DNA of 64,000 bases from NCBI GenBank assembly GCA_011389515.1, contig JAABUA010000004.1:1-64000 (forward strand), given 5' to 3'. Shown one piece after another: positions 63,861 to 64,000 of this stretch (the stretch's first letter is position 1; each line of letters begins with the position of its first letter). Source of the DNA: Desulfobacteraceae bacterium. GTDB taxonomy: Bacteria > Desulfobacterota > Desulfobacteria > Desulfobacterales > Desulfosalsimonadaceae. The position numbers were made by a program, and so were the translations under genes. The notes beneath the pieces were generated by a model. It was not told where the DNA came from. It saw only the letters and a list, made by a program, of their open reading frames with translations, and searched no databases.

Positions 63861-64000
63861 TCATGAATCCGGGTGTGCTTCGGGTGGGGCTACGCCCAGT
63901 TGTGAGAGATTTTGGACAATGGCTTCCCTGTTCATGAAACCGGCATGGCGGAACATCTCCTCGCCCTTTTCATTGAAAAAGATCTGGGTTGGAATGGCAC
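63861..64000 (-). CDS. Thioredoxin-family protein (partial, cut by the window end)
   Basis: Only the last ~45 residues are present: IPTQIFFNEKGEEMFRHAGF is the cis-Pro loop and following strand of a thioredoxin fold, then a C-terminal helix (EAIVQNLSQLGVAPPE). The active site lies outside the window. Together with the CcdA-like protein downstream it forms a reductive thiol relay. Confidence 0.8.
   Translation of the reverse strand, partial: AIPTQIFFNEKGEEMFRHAGFMNREAIVQNLSQLGVAPPEAHPDS

Overview
The window looks like chromosomal DNA of an anaerobic Desulfobacterota (deltaproteobacterial, probably Desulfobacterales-type) organism. This is an inference from gene content: an MglA-type GTPase with DUF4388 and PilZ partners, paired Hsp70-like genes with DUF2760, DGC and CCG-domain iron-sulfur proteins, a permease with a CPKC mini-thioredoxin, and abundant palindromic repeats. 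No rRNA, tRNA, CRISPR array or transposase gene was seen, so the assignment rests on proteins only.

Layout. 0.2-6.4 kb (minus strand): a signalling and housekeeping run with a TPR-like protein, an MglA GTPase, a DUF4388/cNMP-binding protein, a PilZ protein, purC, a ParB-like protein and a spore-photolyase-like radical SAM protein. 6.9-17.5 kb: mdh, uvrC-uvrB, cysS, ispF, a histone-deacetylase-like hydrolase, an FN3/beta-barrel outer-membrane protein and a glycerophosphodiesterase. 17.7-25.8 kb: two Hsp70-like ATPases with DUF2760, a YfaZ-like porin, a ComEA-like protein and panE. 26.2-32.1 kb: a B12-binding radical SAM protein, then a thiol-redox/metalloid block (ArsP-like permease, CPKC thioredoxin, DsbA-like and VKOR-like proteins, DUF4405, SHOCT). 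32.4-43.2 kb: phosphorus-stress genes, namely btaA-btaB for betaine lipid, a deletion-damaged phnD-phnE-phnE locus, a PhoH-type ATPase, DksA, a HAD phosphatase and a 2-aminoethylphosphonate-type ABC transporter. 43.7-64 kb: an arsenic/phosphate island with DGC, Fe-S and CCG proteins, a universal stress protein, acr3-arsR, a toxin remnant, DUF169, arsC, phoU, a duplicated-domain lipoprotein, pstBACS, an ArsR-ArsC fusion, a second arsR, an AhpD-ArsD fusion, arsA, ccdA and a thioredoxin cut by the window edge.

The most unusual system is in the island. A gene fusing an ArsR repressor to a low-molecular-weight phosphatase/arsenate reductase appears to head an eight-gene same-strand operon, arsRC-pstS-pstC-pstA-pstB-lipoprotein-phoU-arsC. 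Its promoter has a palindrome lying over the spacer and the -10 box. The high-affinity phosphate transporter therefore looks controlled by arsenic rather than, or as well as, phosphate starvation. Divergent from it, ArsD is fused to a complete AhpD-type thiol-peroxidase domain and overlaps arsA, so arsenite delivery to the ArsA pump may be coupled to thiol redox. A CcdA-like protein and a thioredoxin converge on the 3' end and could supply electrons to ArsC.

The second theme is a dense set of 90-155 bp near-palindromic repeats in at least four related families, at more than a dozen places. They often lie exactly at gene ends, and in several cases supply the stop codon. Gene fragments at 43.7, 45.3 and 49.7 kb and the phnD-phnE junction at 35.7 kb show that this stretch has been rearranged repeatedly.
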